Below are positions 7,776 to 15,505 of a stretch of 22,942 nucleotides of DNA, in pieces. How positions within the stretch are numbered: the first letter of the stretch is position 1; each line of letters opens with the position of its first letter. Both the position numbers and the translations under genes were made by a program. The notes under the pieces are model-generated. The model was not told the DNA's origin. It made no database searches and saw only the letters and a list, made by a program, of their open reading frames with translations. Origin of the DNA: an uncultured Prevotella sp. (GTDB lineage: Bacteria > Bacteroidota > Bacteroidia > Bacteroidales > Bacteroidaceae); assembly GCA_934183135.1 (NCBI GenBank), contig CAKPRX010000033.1:1-22942 (forward strand), read 5' to 3'.

Positions 7776-9050
7776 ATGAAAAAAGATGTGAAGACTTATC
7801 AGATGGCCGAGAACGCACACTCGGGACTGGAACTGGAGTTGCACTTTATGCCCCGTTTTTTCGTGGACAACCCTGGAGCCATGACCCCTCATGTACACCG
7901 GTTCTACCAGATTATCTGGTTTCGCCGTGGCCATGGCGTACACCGTGTAGACTTTGTCGACTATCCTGTTGTCGATAACACCATCTTCTTTATCGCCCCT
8001 GGGCAGACTCACTCCTTTGACGGCCTCCGCGACTACGAGGGCGTTATCATCCACTTCAACGACAGTTTTATGGCCGACGAGGAGTCGAGCGAGAGCGTGT
8101 TTCTGAAGTACGACGTGTTCAGTGCCTACGACGCCCTGCCATACTATAGGGTGACGCACGAGGAGGCTACCCGGCTGCTGACTCTTGTTAACGAGATGAA
8201 CAGGGAGTATTCGCTCACGGGTGCCTTTGCCCACAAGGACTATATGCAGTATCTGGTACGCCTCTTCCTGATAAGGGTGCAGCGCAACGGTGAGCGTAGC
8301 CAGAAGACCAAGCTCTACGTTAACAGCGTGGCCAACCGCACCTTCGTGCGCTTCCGACAGCAACTCGAACGGCATTTCCATACGGTGCATACCGTGAAGG
8401 GCTATGCCGATATGCTCAATATCTCGTCGCGCACGCTTACCAGCTACGTCAGCCAGAGTACCCACTGCTCGCCGTTGCAGGTTATCAACGACCGTATAGT
8501 ATTAGAGGCCAAACGGCAGATACAGCACTCTGCTCTAAGCATCAAGGAGATAGCCTATGACCTCGGCTTTGAGGATCCGTCGTACTTTGTCAAGTTCTTC
8601 AAGCGAATGACAGGCCGCATGCCCAACGAGTTCAGAAACCACACTTACCAAGCATACATTATACAAACCAAAAACAATAAGAATATGAAAATTGCAATTC
8701 CCACCGCCGAGGGACGGCTCTTCCCCCATTTCGGAAAGGCCCCGCAGGTAACGGTCTATGACGTAGCGGACAACCGCATAATTGGCAAGGAGGTGCTTGA
8801 CGCCCCTGAGCATGCCCATGGTGCTATGCCGCGCTTCCTGCAGAGTCTCGGTGTCACCGATGTCATCTGCGGAGGCCTGGGTGCCGGCGCTGTAAACCTA
8901 CTCACCGAGATGCACATCGCTATACATGGCGGAGCTCCTGCCGAGGAGGTCGGCAAGGTGATGAGCGATTATCTGGCTGGTACCCTGGTCTATGGCGATG
9001 CCACCTGTCACCACGATGCCTGCGATGGACACGGTCACCACAACGACTAA
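7776..9050 (+). CDS. AraC-family regulator fused to a NifX/NifB-type metal-cluster-binding domain
   Basis: This encodes 424 residues in one uninterrupted frame. Residues about 20-110 form a cupin-like sensor half with His39, His41 and His79 (PHVHRFYQIIWF, APGQTHSF). Residues about 195-288 are an AraC double helix-turn-helix (YADMLNISSRTLTSYV; SIKEIAYDLGFEDPSYFVKFFKRMTGRMPNEFR). AraC proteins normally stop just after this point. Here the frame continues through an A/T-rich linker into a domain starting MKIAIPTAEGRLFPHFGKAP at Met304. That domain matches the dinitrogenase Fe-Mo cofactor biosynthesis (NifX/NifB C-terminal-like) family, which binds Fe-S or Mo-Fe clusters. The tail is Cys/His-rich (CHHDACDGHGHHND; Cys411, Cys416). 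An internal ATG at 8685 after AATAAGAAT could also start the NifX domain separately. It is followed after 7 nt by a GNAT gene. A metal- or redox-responsive regulator is a guess. Confidence 0.85.
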   Translation: MKKDVKTYQMAENAHSGLELELHFMPRFFVDNPGAMTPHVHRFYQIIWFRRGHGVHRVDFVDYPVVDNTIFFIAPGQTHSFDGLRDYEGVIIHFNDSFMADEESSESVFLKYDVFSAYDALPYYRVTHEEATRLLTLVNEMNREYSLTGAFAHKDYMQYLVRLFLIRVQRNGERSQKTKLYVNSVANRTFVRFRQQLERHFHTVHTVKGYADMLNISSRTLTSYVSQSTHCSPLQVINDRIVLEAKRQIQHSALSIKEIAYDLGFEDPSYFVKFFKRMTGRMPNEFRNHTYQAYIIQTKNNKNMKIAIPTAEGRLFPHFGKAPQVTVYDVADNRIIGKEVLDAPEHAHGAMPRFLQSLGVTDVICGGLGAGAVNLLTEMHIAIHGGAPAEEVGKVMSDYLAGTLVYGDATCHHDACDGHGHHND

Positions 9051-9057
9051 TAGACTT

Positions 9058-9486
9058 ATGGACAGCCTGATAGAATATACCGAGGCGCGCGACTTTACGC
9101 AGCGGCAGGTAGAGCAGCTGTTTCTCTCCGTGGGCTGGGTGTCGGGGCAATACCCAGTCCAGCTATACAGTGCCCTGCAGCAGTCGTCGTATGTGCTTAC
9201 TGCATGGCATGGTCATCGGCTTGTCGGTCTGATACGCGGCATTGATGACGGAGGCATGACGGCCTTTATCCATTACCTCCTCGTAGACCCCGCCTACCAG
9301 CACCAGGGCATCGCCTCGCGCCTCATAGAGGGAACCAAGGCCCATTATCGTGACTTTCTCTATATCAATGTGATGCCCGAGGAGAGCGGTAATGCCCCTT
9401 TCTACGAGCACCATGGTTTCAGCGTGATGCCCGATGGCGTGGCGATGCAGAAGAGCAATCCCGACTTTGCTGCTGGTGGTCAATAG
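9058..9486 (+). CDS. GNAT-family N-acetyltransferase
   Basis: This encodes 142 residues from ATG 9058 (MDSLIEYTEARDFTQRQVEQL), 7 nt after the AraC-NifX stop, so it is very probably co-transcribed. The GNAT acetyl-CoA motif A is visible: strand LLVDPAY (74-80) followed by Q81-H-Q-G84-I-A86, the R/QxxGxG/A pyrophosphate loop. Motif B follows at NAPFYEHHGF (112-121). These short enzymes transfer an acetyl group to an amine of a small molecule or protein N-terminus. The substrate cannot be predicted. An upstream in-frame ATG (8992) would overlap the NifX coding region and is rejected. Confidence 0.88.
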   Translation: MDSLIEYTEARDFTQRQVEQLFLSVGWVSGQYPVQLYSALQQSSYVLTAWHGHRLVGLIRGIDDGGMTAFIHYLLVDPAYQHQGIASRLIEGTKAHYRDFLYINVMPEESGNAPFYEHHGFSVMPDGVAMQKSNPDFAAGGQ

Positions 9487-9585
9487 TCGTTCCGGAACCA
9501 TCCCGGGAAAGCCCGAGTAGGTGGGCAAAAGTCCCGCGCAACTCACTTTTTGACCAAATACGCCCCTGAAGTCAAAAAAAATACG

Positions 9586-9593
9586 TAAGTTTG
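9586..9593 (+). promoter_or_regulatory. -7 element of the second lipoprotein gene
   Basis: TAAGTTTG matches TAnnTTTG. It is followed by TGCATCCGG and the leader hairpin, with an expected start near 9600. No -33 TTTG lies at the usual distance. Confidence 0.55.
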
Positions 9594-9596
9594 CAT

Positions 9597-9631
9597 CCGG
9601 TAACTTTCGCCCTTTTGGGCGTAAGTGCCGG
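9597..9631 (+). promoter_or_regulatory. Leader hairpin upstream of the second lipoprotein gene
   Basis: CCGG...CGCCC (from 9597) pairs with GGGCG...CCGG (to 9631) around a TTTT loop, with one bulge. It begins almost at the predicted transcript start. It may protect the mRNA 5' end. Confidence 0.4.
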
Positions 9632-9657
9632 CAAACAAGTATAAGAAAATCAGTAAT

Positions 9658-10071
9658 ATGAATATCAGAAGCCTCTTGAACCTGGCGGCCCTTGGTCTCC
9701 TGCTAATGGCCTGTCAGCCCACCGACGAACAGCGTGCGCAGTCGCTTATGACCCAGATAGAGCAGCTCTATGCCGCGGGCCGATATCAGGCTGCGCTCGA
9801 CTCCATTACCCAGTTGCGCTTGCAGCATCCGCGTGCTGTCAAGGCACGCCAGCGCGCCCTCGTTCTGTGGCAGGATGCCTCCCTGCGCCTGGCCCAGCAG
9901 GACATTGCCCGTACCGATTCGGCCCTGCAGGCAGCCATAGCCGCCTATAACCAGGCCGGAACCATCCGCGCGCGCAACGAGATACGTCTGAAGCGCGACT
10001 CGTTGCAGGTGCGCTACGACGTGTTGGTCGGCACGGTGCGCGTAATACATCGCAGACAGCAGGAAAAATAA
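9658..10071 (+). CDS. Putative lipoprotein with TPR-like helices
   Basis: This encodes 137 residues from ATG 9658. The N-terminus MNIRSLLNLAALGLLLMAC is a lipoprotein signal with Cys19 as the lipid anchor. A start 11 codons upstream would spoil it. The mature part is almost all helical. The segment LMTQIEQLYAAGRYQAALDSITQLRLQHPRA resembles a tetratricopeptide unit (GRYQAALD), followed by Gln/Arg/Ala-rich helices that may coil. It has its own -7 box and leader hairpin. It is probably an envelope protein, perhaps a scaffold. No enzyme motif is seen and the function is unknown. The next gene has its own strong promoter. Confidence 0.75.
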   Translation: MNIRSLLNLAALGLLLMACQPTDEQRAQSLMTQIEQLYAAGRYQAALDSITQLRLQHPRAVKARQRALVLWQDASLRLAQQDIARTDSALQAAIAAYNQAGTIRARNEIRLKRDSLQVRYDVLVGTVRVIHRRQQEK

Positions 10072-10101
10072 GCGGGCAGCATGCACATCATGTGGGCAAG
10101 A

Positions 10102-10133
10102 TTTGTGTATGTCACGATAAATGGCTAACTTTG
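10102..10133 (+). promoter_or_regulatory. Strong promoter of the DUF1599-DoxX-tpiA operon
   Basis: TTTG (10102-10105), a 20-nt spacer and TAACTTTG (10126-10133), an excellent match to the Bacteroidota housekeeping promoter. The start codon is 13 nt downstream of the -7 box. Confidence 0.75.
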
Positions 10134-10146
10134 CACCCAGTATATT

Positions 10147-10695
10147 ATGGCAACAATGAATACTGAAGAACAGTTCCGTGGGGTCGTAGCCGAGTGTCGC
10201 TCACTCTTCGAGAAGAAACTCCATGACTATGGTGCTTCCTGGCGCATACTGCGGCCGTCGTCGCTGACCGACCAACTGTATATCAAGGCCAAGCGCATAC
10301 GCTCATTGGAGGTCAAGGGCGAGTCGCTGGTGGGCGAGGGCATACGTCCCGAGTTTGTGGCCCTTATCAATTATGGTATCGTAGGGCTGATACAGCTCGC
10401 CAAGGGCTATGCCGACCGTGTAGACATCACCCCCGCCGAGGCCCTGGCCCTCTACGACCATTACGCAGCCGAGGCTCTGGCGCTGATGATACGTAAGAAC
10501 CACGACTATGATGAGGCCTGGCGCTCCATGCGTGTGAGCAGTTACACCGACTTGATTCTTACTAAGATAGAGCGTATCAAGGAGATAGAAGACCTGGACG
10601 GCCATACGCTCGTGTCCGAAGGCATTGATGCCAATTATATGGATGTTATTAATTATGCCGTCTTCGGCGTTATCAAACTGAGCGAAGGTGAATAA
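10147..10695 (+). CDS. DUF1599 protein (two tandem copies of the domain)
   Basis: This encodes 182 residues made of two similar halves. Copy 1 (about 23-85) reads KKLHDYGASWR...SSLTD...KAKRI...LVGEGI...INYGIVGLIQL. Copy 2 (about 116-178) reads RKNHDYDEAWR...SSYTD...KIERI...LVSEGI...INYAVFGVIKL. The HDY, WR, SS-TD, RI, EGI and INY positions are shared. The family is DUF1599 (PF07659), described as a nucleotide-modification-associated domain because phage members occur beside modified-base genes. The chromosomal Bacteroidota member has no proven role. No membrane segment is present. The start could also be ATG 10156. Its last 8 nt overlap the next gene. Confidence 0.85.
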   Translation: MATMNTEEQFRGVVAECRSLFEKKLHDYGASWRILRPSSLTDQLYIKAKRIRSLEVKGESLVGEGIRPEFVALINYGIVGLIQLAKGYADRVDITPAEALALYDHYAAEALALMIRKNHDYDEAWRSMRVSSYTDLILTKIERIKEIEDLDGHTLVSEGIDANYMDVINYAVFGVIKLSEGE

Positions 10696-12007
10696 GATAG
10701 TCACCATAATAATCAATGTGTGCCGTGCGCTACTGGCCTTGACCTTTATTTTTTCTGGCTATGTCAAGGCCATAGACCCACTGGGCACTCAGTACAAGAT
10801 AAACGATTACCTGACAGCACTCTCTATGGCCGACACCCTGCCCGGGTGGGTCACGCTTGCGGTGTCGGTACTCCTGGCCGCGTTAGAGTTCTCTATGGGC
10901 GTGTTCATGCTCTGCGCCATCCGGCGGAGGCTTACCACCCGTGTTACCCTGATTTTCATGACCATTATGACGCTCATTACGGTGTGGATAGCTGTGGCCA
11001 ACCCTGTCAAGGACTGCGGTTGTTTTGGCGACGCGGTAGTACTTACCAACGGCCAGACACTTGCCAAGAACATCGTACTGCTGGCTTGCTCTGTCATGGT
11101 GTGCTGCTATCCCCGGCGTATGTTTCGCTTTGTCTCGGAGAGTAACCAGTGGATAGCCGTCAACTTCACGATACTTTATATTATAGCCACCAGCCTGTAC
11201 AGTCTGTACACCCTGCCTCAGTTCGACTTCCGCCCCTATCACATCGGGGCCAACATACGTCAGGGCATGACCGTGCCCCCTGGGGCCAAGCTCCCCCAGT
11301 ACGACACCACCTTCATTATGGAGAAGAACGGTGTCCGCCGCGAGTTCACGTTGGCCAACTATCCCGATTCTACCTGGACATTTGTCGACCGCCGCACGGT
11401 CCAGACCTCCGAGGGCTACGTGCCGCCCATCCACGACTTCGCCATTCAGGACAACCGTACCGGCGACGACATTACCCAGCAGGTGCTCAGCGACCCAGGG
11501 TACACCTTCCTGCTTATAGCTCCCCATTTGGAGACTGCCGATGACTCCAACTTCGGCGATATAGACCAGCTGTACGAGTACAGCCAGTCACAGCACGTCC
11601 CGTTCTACTGCCTCACAGCCAGTGGCGACGAGGGCATACAGCGCTGGCGCGACATTACCGGTGCCGAGTATCCCTTCTGTACCAGCGACGAGACTACACT
11701 CAAGACCATTATCCGCAGTAACCCAGGCCTGGTGCTCCTCAAGGATGGCGTGGTCATCGGCAAGTGGAGCCACAACCGACTGCCTCAGGCCAGTGAACTG
11801 ACCGCTCCCCTTGACCGGTTAGAGATAGGCCATCTGCCATCAGCCAGCTACACCCCGCGTAAGATACTGGCCATACTGCTGTGGTTCGTACTGCCCTTGG
11901 GGCTCCTGATACTGGCCGACCGCACATGGGCATGGAGCCGATGGCTGCGTAACAAGGAAAAAGAACAGAAATCAAAATATTTCAATTTTAAAAACAAAAA
12001 GCAATGA
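10688..12007 (+). CDS. DoxX/MauE-type membrane protein with soluble C-terminal domain
   Basis: This encodes 439 residues, starting at GTG 10688 inside the end of the DUF1599 gene (8-nt overlap). The N-terminal ~175 residues hold about five membrane helices (near 6-24, 53-78, 85-105, 127-145, 152-175). Between them is the DCGCFGD motif (Cys110, Cys112), typical of MauE/DoxX proteins that act in disulfide or quinone-linked redox chemistry. Residues about 180-390 are soluble and look thioredoxin-like ([54 protein letters not shown]). No CxxC active site is visible. A last helix follows (about 393-413). The family is conserved next to tpiA in Bacteroidota. Its function is uncertain; a membrane redox role is inferred. 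The stop overlaps the tpiA start (ATGA). Confidence 0.85.
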   Translation: MNKIVTIIINVCRALLALTFIFSGYVKAIDPLGTQYKINDYLTALSMADTLPGWVTLAVSVLLAALEFSMGVFMLCAIRRRLTTRVTLIFMTIMTLITVWIAVANPVKDCGCFGDAVVLTNGQTLAKNIVLLACSVMVCCYPRRMFRFVSESNQWIAVNFTILYIIATSLYSLYTLPQFDFRPYHIGANIRQGMTVPPGAKLPQYDTTFIMEKNGVRREFTLANYPDSTWTFVDRRTVQTSEGYVPPIHDFAIQDNRTGDDITQQVLSDPGYTFLLIAPHLETADDSNFGDIDQLYEYSQSQHVPFYCLTASGDEGIQRWRDITGAEYPFCTSDETTLKTIIRSNPGLVLLKDGVVIGKWSHNRLPQASELTAPLDRLEIGHLPSASYTPRKILAILLWFVLPLGLLILADRTWAWSRWLRNKEKEQKSKYFNFKNKKQ

Positions 12008-12765
12008 GAAAGAAAATCGTAGCAGGTAACTGGAAAATGAACATGAACCTGCAGGATGGCGTAGCACTCGCCAAGGAAATCAATGAGGCTCTTGCCCAGG
12101 ACAAGCCTAACTGTGATGTCATCATCTGTACTCCCTTTATCCATCTGGCCAGCGTGGCCCAGGTACTCGATGCCAATACCGTAGGTCTGGGCGCCGAGAA
12201 CTGCGCCGACAAGGAGAAGGGCGCTTACACAGGCGAGGTTTCTGCCGCCATGGTTAAGTCTACCGGTGCTCAGTATGTTATCCTCGGCCACTCAGAGCGC
12301 CGCCAGTACTACGGCGAGACAGCCGAGATACTCAAGGAGAAGGTACAGCTGGCTCTGGCCAACGGTCTGAAGGTTATCTTCTGCTGTGGCGAGACTCTTG
12401 AGGAGCGCGAGGCCAACCGTCAGAACGAGGTTGTTAAGGCCGAGCTCGACGGCTCTGTATTCAACCTGACCGCCGAGGAGTGGAAGAACATCATCCTGGC
12501 TTACGAGCCCATCTGGGCCATCGGTACCGGCAAGACCGCTACCTCTGACCAGGCCGAGGAGATGCTGGCATACATCCGCTCTATCGTAGCCGAGAAGTAT
12601 GGCAAGGAAGCCGCCGAGGATACCTCTATCCTCTATGGTGGCAGCTGCAAGGCATCTAATGCCCCTGAGCTGTTCTCTAAGCCCGACATCGACGGCGGAC
12701 TTATCGGTGGCGCTTCGCTCAAGGCTGCCGACTTCAAGGGTATCATCGATGCCTGGAAGAAGTAA
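12004..12765 (+). CDS. tpiA: Triosephosphate isomerase
   Basis: This encodes 253 residues of the TIM barrel enzyme that interconverts dihydroxyacetone phosphate and glyceraldehyde 3-phosphate in glycolysis. Catalytic residues are all present: Asn9 and Lys11 (AGNWKMN), His96 (ILGHSERR) and Glu168 ([11 protein letters not shown]). The phosphate-gripping loop 6 follows Glu168 (IGTGKTA). The later phosphate motif reads [10 protein letters not shown], a Bacteroidota-style variant of YGGSVK. The ATG overlaps the TGA of the DoxX gene (ATGA). Codon usage is more restricted than in neighbours, as expected for an abundant enzyme. A terminator follows at 12784-12828. Confidence 0.98.
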   Translation: MRKKIVAGNWKMNMNLQDGVALAKEINEALAQDKPNCDVIICTPFIHLASVAQVLDANTVGLGAENCADKEKGAYTGEVSAAMVKSTGAQYVILGHSERRQYYGETAEILKEKVQLALANGLKVIFCCGETLEEREANRQNEVVKAELDGSVFNLTAEEWKNIILAYEPIWAIGTGKTATSDQAEEMLAYIRSIVAEKYGKEAAEDTSILYGGSCKASNAPELFSKPDIDGGLIGGASLKAADFKGIIDAWKK

Positions 12766-12783
12766 GCATACTATCCATTTAGT

Positions 12784-12828
12784 GGGCACCCGCCCTGGGC
12801 CAGCGGCTCTGGGTGGGGTGCCCTTTTT
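12784..12828 (+). terminator. Rho-independent terminator after tpiA
   Basis: GGGCACCC (12784-12791) pairs with GGGTGCCC (12816-12823), with further G/C pairing inside and a TTTTT tail (12824-12828). It is only about 17 nt before the next start codon, so some read-through to the SPOR gene is possible. Confidence 0.85.
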
Positions 12829-12844
12829 ACCTATAAATATATAT

Positions 12845-13504
12845 ATGATGAGATTTCTTACCATCCTGTTTGTGGCGCTGCTGGCCCCCATTGTCACGGC
12901 CTCGGCGCAGAACTTCATGGAACACGTCCGGAAGACAGCCCCCGGGCAGGCCACCGTCACGGTTACCCAGAGCGCAGCCATCGACCAGGTAGTCAATGGC
13001 AAGGCACCGGCCTCTGCCGCGCCCGAGGTGAGACACGCCCCCAAGACATCTCAGCAGGCATCTGCGGCCCATGGTGCCACCACCCCCACGAGGCCCGCCG
13101 AAGAGCGCCGACACCCCGACACATCCCGTGGCGAGACCGCAGCCAGGGAGAATGTACGCACCCCCAAGAATAATACCAAGGAAGACAACGAAGAAGAGAT
13201 ACCGGTCATCGATATGCGTAAGAAGGTGATGCGGGGCGGTTACAAGGTAACCGGCTACCGCGTGCAGGCTTTCGCCGGCGGCAACACGCGCGCCGACCGC
13301 ATGGCGGCCGAACGTATCCGCAACGCCATAAAGCTCAAGTTTCCCGACCAGCCCGTCTATGTACACTTCTATTCGCCCCGCTGGATATGCCGGGTGGGCA
13401 ACTACCGTACTTACGAGGAAGCCGACTGGATGCTCGGACAGCTCCGTAAGATGGGGTACAAGGCTGCCACCATCGTAAAGGGAAAGATAACCGTACAGTA
13501 CTGA
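12845..13504 (+). CDS. SPOR-domain protein with signal peptide
   Basis: This encodes 219 residues from ATG 12845 ([12 protein letters not shown] 12848 equally possible). There is a signal peptide of about 22 residues, probably cut after ASAQ. Residues about 30-125 are a low-complexity Ala/Pro/Thr/charged linker ([20 protein letters not shown]). The C-terminal ~85 residues form a SPOR fold: [39 protein letters not shown] and [25 protein letters not shown] domains bind denuded peptidoglycan strands, so the protein probably sits in the periplasm and acts in cell-wall or division-linked work. It lies 20 nt before folE and probably shares its transcript. No TAnnTTTG box was found between the tpiA terminator and this gene. 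Confidence 0.88.
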   Translation: MMRFLTILFVALLAPIVTASAQNFMEHVRKTAPGQATVTVTQSAAIDQVVNGKAPASAAPEVRHAPKTSQQASAAHGATTPTRPAEERRHPDTSRGETAARENVRTPKNNTKEDNEEEIPVIDMRKKVMRGGYKVTGYRVQAFAGGNTRADRMAAERIRNAIKLKFPDQPVYVHFYSPRWICRVGNYRTYEEADWMLGQLRKMGYKAATIVKGKITVQY

Positions 13505-13524
13505 CAATACAACTCACAACGATA

Positions 13525-14118
13525 ATGACAAGCGAACCCGAATACCGCGACGGACTGGACAAGTTGGCCGCCCACTATACCGATATACTCTCCCTGCTGG
13601 GCGAGGACCCTCAGCGCGAGGGACTGGTCAAGACCCCCATGCGCGTGGCCAAGGCCATGCAGGTGCTGACGCGTGGCTACACGCAGGATGCCAGGAAGGT
13701 GCTCACCGATGCCCTCTTTGAGGAAAAATACAGCCAGATGGTCATCGTCAAGGACATCGACTTCTTCTCCATGTGCGAACACCACATGCTGCCGTTCTAC
13801 GGCAAGGCCCACGTGGCCTACATCCCCAATGGGGTGATAACCGGCCTGAGCAAGATAGCCCGCGTGGTAGACATATACAGCCACCGCCTGCAGGTGCAGG
13901 AACGTCTGACGCAGCAGATTAAGGACTGTATAGACGAGACGCTCCATCCCCTGGGCGTCATGGTGGTCATCGAGGCCAAGCACATGTGTATGCAGATGCG
14001 CGGGGTCGAGAAGCAGAACTCCATTACCACCACGAGCGACTTCTGCGGTGCCTTTAATCAGGCCAAGACCCGCGAGGAGTTTATGAACCTGCTCCGCGGC
14101 GAGAGCCACCGTTTCTGA
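13525..14118 (+). CDS. folE: GTP cyclohydrolase I
   Basis: This encodes 197 residues of the zinc enzyme that turns GTP into 7,8-dihydroneopterin triphosphate and formate, the first step of folate (and queuosine-precursor) synthesis. Zinc ligands are Cys84 and His87 in SMCEHHMLP and Cys155 in KHMCMQMRG. The GKAHVAYIP and [22 protein letters not shown] motifs are intact. The N-terminus contains the family motif [18 protein letters not shown]. No regulatory RNA is visible in the 20 nt between the SPOR gene and this start, so it is probably part of the SPOR-folE-exonuclease III transcript. Confidence 0.97.
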   Translation: MTSEPEYRDGLDKLAAHYTDILSLLGEDPQREGLVKTPMRVAKAMQVLTRGYTQDARKVLTDALFEEKYSQMVIVKDIDFFSMCEHHMLPFYGKAHVAYIPNGVITGLSKIARVVDIYSHRLQVQERLTQQIKDCIDETLHPLGVMVVIEAKHMCMQMRGVEKQNSITTTSDFCGAFNQAKTREEFMNLLRGESHRF

Positions 14119-14140
14119 TACTTATCCAATACTTACCATT

Positions 14141-14896
14141 ATGATACGACTCATATCCTGGAATGTTAACGGGCTCCGTGCCTGCGTGGGCAAGGGGTTT
14201 GCCGATGCTTTCAAGGCACTCGATGCCGACTTCTTCTGCCTGCAGGAGACCAAGATGCAGGCCGGCCAGCTCGACCTGCAGTTCGACGGCTACCGCTCTT
14301 ACTGGAACTATGCCGACAAGAAGGGCTATTCGGGCACGGCCGTCTACACCCGCCACGAGCCCCTCAGTGTGAGCTACGGCATAGGCGTTGACGAGCACGA
14401 CCACGAGGGCCGCGTCATCACCCTCGAGATGCCCCAGTTCTACCTCGTTACCGTCTATACGCCCAACTCGCAGGACGGGCTGCGCCGGCTGGACTACCGC
14501 ATGCGCTGGGAGACCGATTTCCAGAACTATCTGCATCAGCTCGATGCGCGCAAGCCCGTGGTGGTGTGTGGCGATATGAACGTGGCCCACGAGGAGATAG
14601 ACATCAAGAACCCCAAGACCAACCGCCACAGTGCCGGATTTACCGACGAGGAGCGCGCCGCCATGACCCGCCTCCTGGGCAGCGGCTTTGTAGACACCTT
14701 CAGGTACCTGCACCCCGACGAGGTTACCTATAGCTGGTGGTCGTACCGCTTCCGTGCCCGCGAGAAGAACGCCGGCTGGCGCATAGACTACTTTGTGGTG
14801 TCCGAGCGCCTGGCCCCCCAGGTGTCCGAGGCCCGCATACACACCCAGGTCATGGGCAGCGACCACTGTCCCGTCGAGGTCGACTTAGCGCTGTAG
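14141..14896 (+). CDS. xth: Exodeoxyribonuclease III (AP endonuclease, Xth/ExoA type)
   Basis: This encodes 251 residues of the EEP endonuclease fold. Key residues are visible: Asn8 (SWNVNGLRA), Glu36 (LQETKMQ), Tyr106 (VTVYTPNSQ), Asp145 and Asn147 (CGDMNVAHEEID), Asp216 (WRIDYFVVS), and Asp241-His242 at the C-terminus (GSDHCPVEVDL). It cuts the DNA backbone at abasic sites during base-excision repair and has 3'-5' exonuclease activity. The gene is 22 nt after folE and is closed by the strong terminator at 14927-14980, which it shares with the convergent luxS gene. Confidence 0.96.
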   Translation: MIRLISWNVNGLRACVGKGFADAFKALDADFFCLQETKMQAGQLDLQFDGYRSYWNYADKKGYSGTAVYTRHEPLSVSYGIGVDEHDHEGRVITLEMPQFYLVTVYTPNSQDGLRRLDYRMRWETDFQNYLHQLDARKPVVVCGDMNVAHEEIDIKNPKTNRHSAGFTDEERAAMTRLLGSGFVDTFRYLHPDEVTYSWWSYRFRAREKNAGWRIDYFVVSERLAPQVSEARIHTQVMGSDHCPVEVDLAL

Positions 14897-14926
14897 GCCC
14901 CACGGCCGCCAACCGTCAGCCCCTAT

Positions 14927-14980
14927 AACGACAGCGTCCCGGAGACTCAGGCTTAGAGCCGTCTCCGGGACGCTGTCGTT
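14927..14980. terminator. Two-way terminator between xth and luxS
   Basis: A 20-bp perfect stem (14927-14946 with 14961-14980) has an additional inner GGCT/AGCC pairing (14950-14953 with 14957-14960). This is the longest simple hairpin in the window. It sits between two convergent genes, 30 nt after the xth stop and 11 nt after the luxS stop. Confidence 0.88.
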
Positions 14981-14991
14981 GTATAGAGCCC

Positions 14992-15474
14992 TTATCGGGT
15001 AGGGTAGTTCAGATTGCGGTCGGCGATGTGGCTGAGCACCTCATCGACATACTTGCGCGACTCCCACCGGGCCATGGGCAGGTCGTGCAGCAGATAGTTG
15101 CCGCAGTCCTGTGGCGCCGCGCCGGGTATCTCGCCCTCGTACTGGGCCACAAACTCGAACGTGCGCTTCATCAGCTCTACGATGTCGCTGCTCTTCAGGT
15201 CGCCGCGCAGTATCAGATAGCATCCGGTGAGGCAGCCCATGGGGCCCCAGTAGATGACGCGGTCGCGCCACTCGGCATCGTTGCGCAGATAGGTGGCAGC
15301 CAGGTGCTCTATGGTGTGTATGGCGCCCGGGTGCAAGGCCGGCTCGCGGTTGGGCTCCTTCATCCTTATGTCGAACGTGGTCACGGTCTCGCCGCCCACG
15401 GTGTCCTTACGGCTCACATAGATGCCACGCAGCAGCCGCTCGTGGTCTATGGTAAAACTGGGTATCTTGTCCAT
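14992..15474 (-). CDS. luxS: S-ribosylhomocysteine lyase (AI-2 synthase)
   Basis: This encodes 160 residues, the normal LuxS size. The metal site is His53 and His57 in the HTIEH motif plus Cys124 in PQDCGNY. Glu56 is the general base and Cys81 in MGCLTGCY the catalytic Cys. It splits S-ribosylhomocysteine into homocysteine and DPD, the precursor of the AI-2 signal, in the activated methyl cycle. It follows the Pfs gene by 31 nt, so the two consecutive steps (SAH to SRH to homocysteine) are made from one message. Whether AI-2 is used as a signal here cannot be told, as no receptor or transporter gene is in view. Confidence 0.97.
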   Translation of the reverse strand: MDKIPSFTIDHERLLRGIYVSRKDTVGGETVTTFDIRMKEPNREPALHPGAIHTIEHLAATYLRNDAEWRDRVIYWGPMGCLTGCYLILRGDLKSSDIVELMKRTFEFVAQYEGEIPGAAPQDCGNYLLHDLPMARWESRKYVDEVLSHIADRNLNYPTR

Positions 15475-15505
15475 AGTGTATATTAAGTGGTTAATGTGAT
15501 AAAGT

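Noticed and set aside
7776..9050. Nitrogen-fixation locus
   Set aside because: Only a NifX-like domain is present. No nifH, nifD, nifK or nifB gene occurs in the window, and NifX-like domains are common in non-fixing bacteria.
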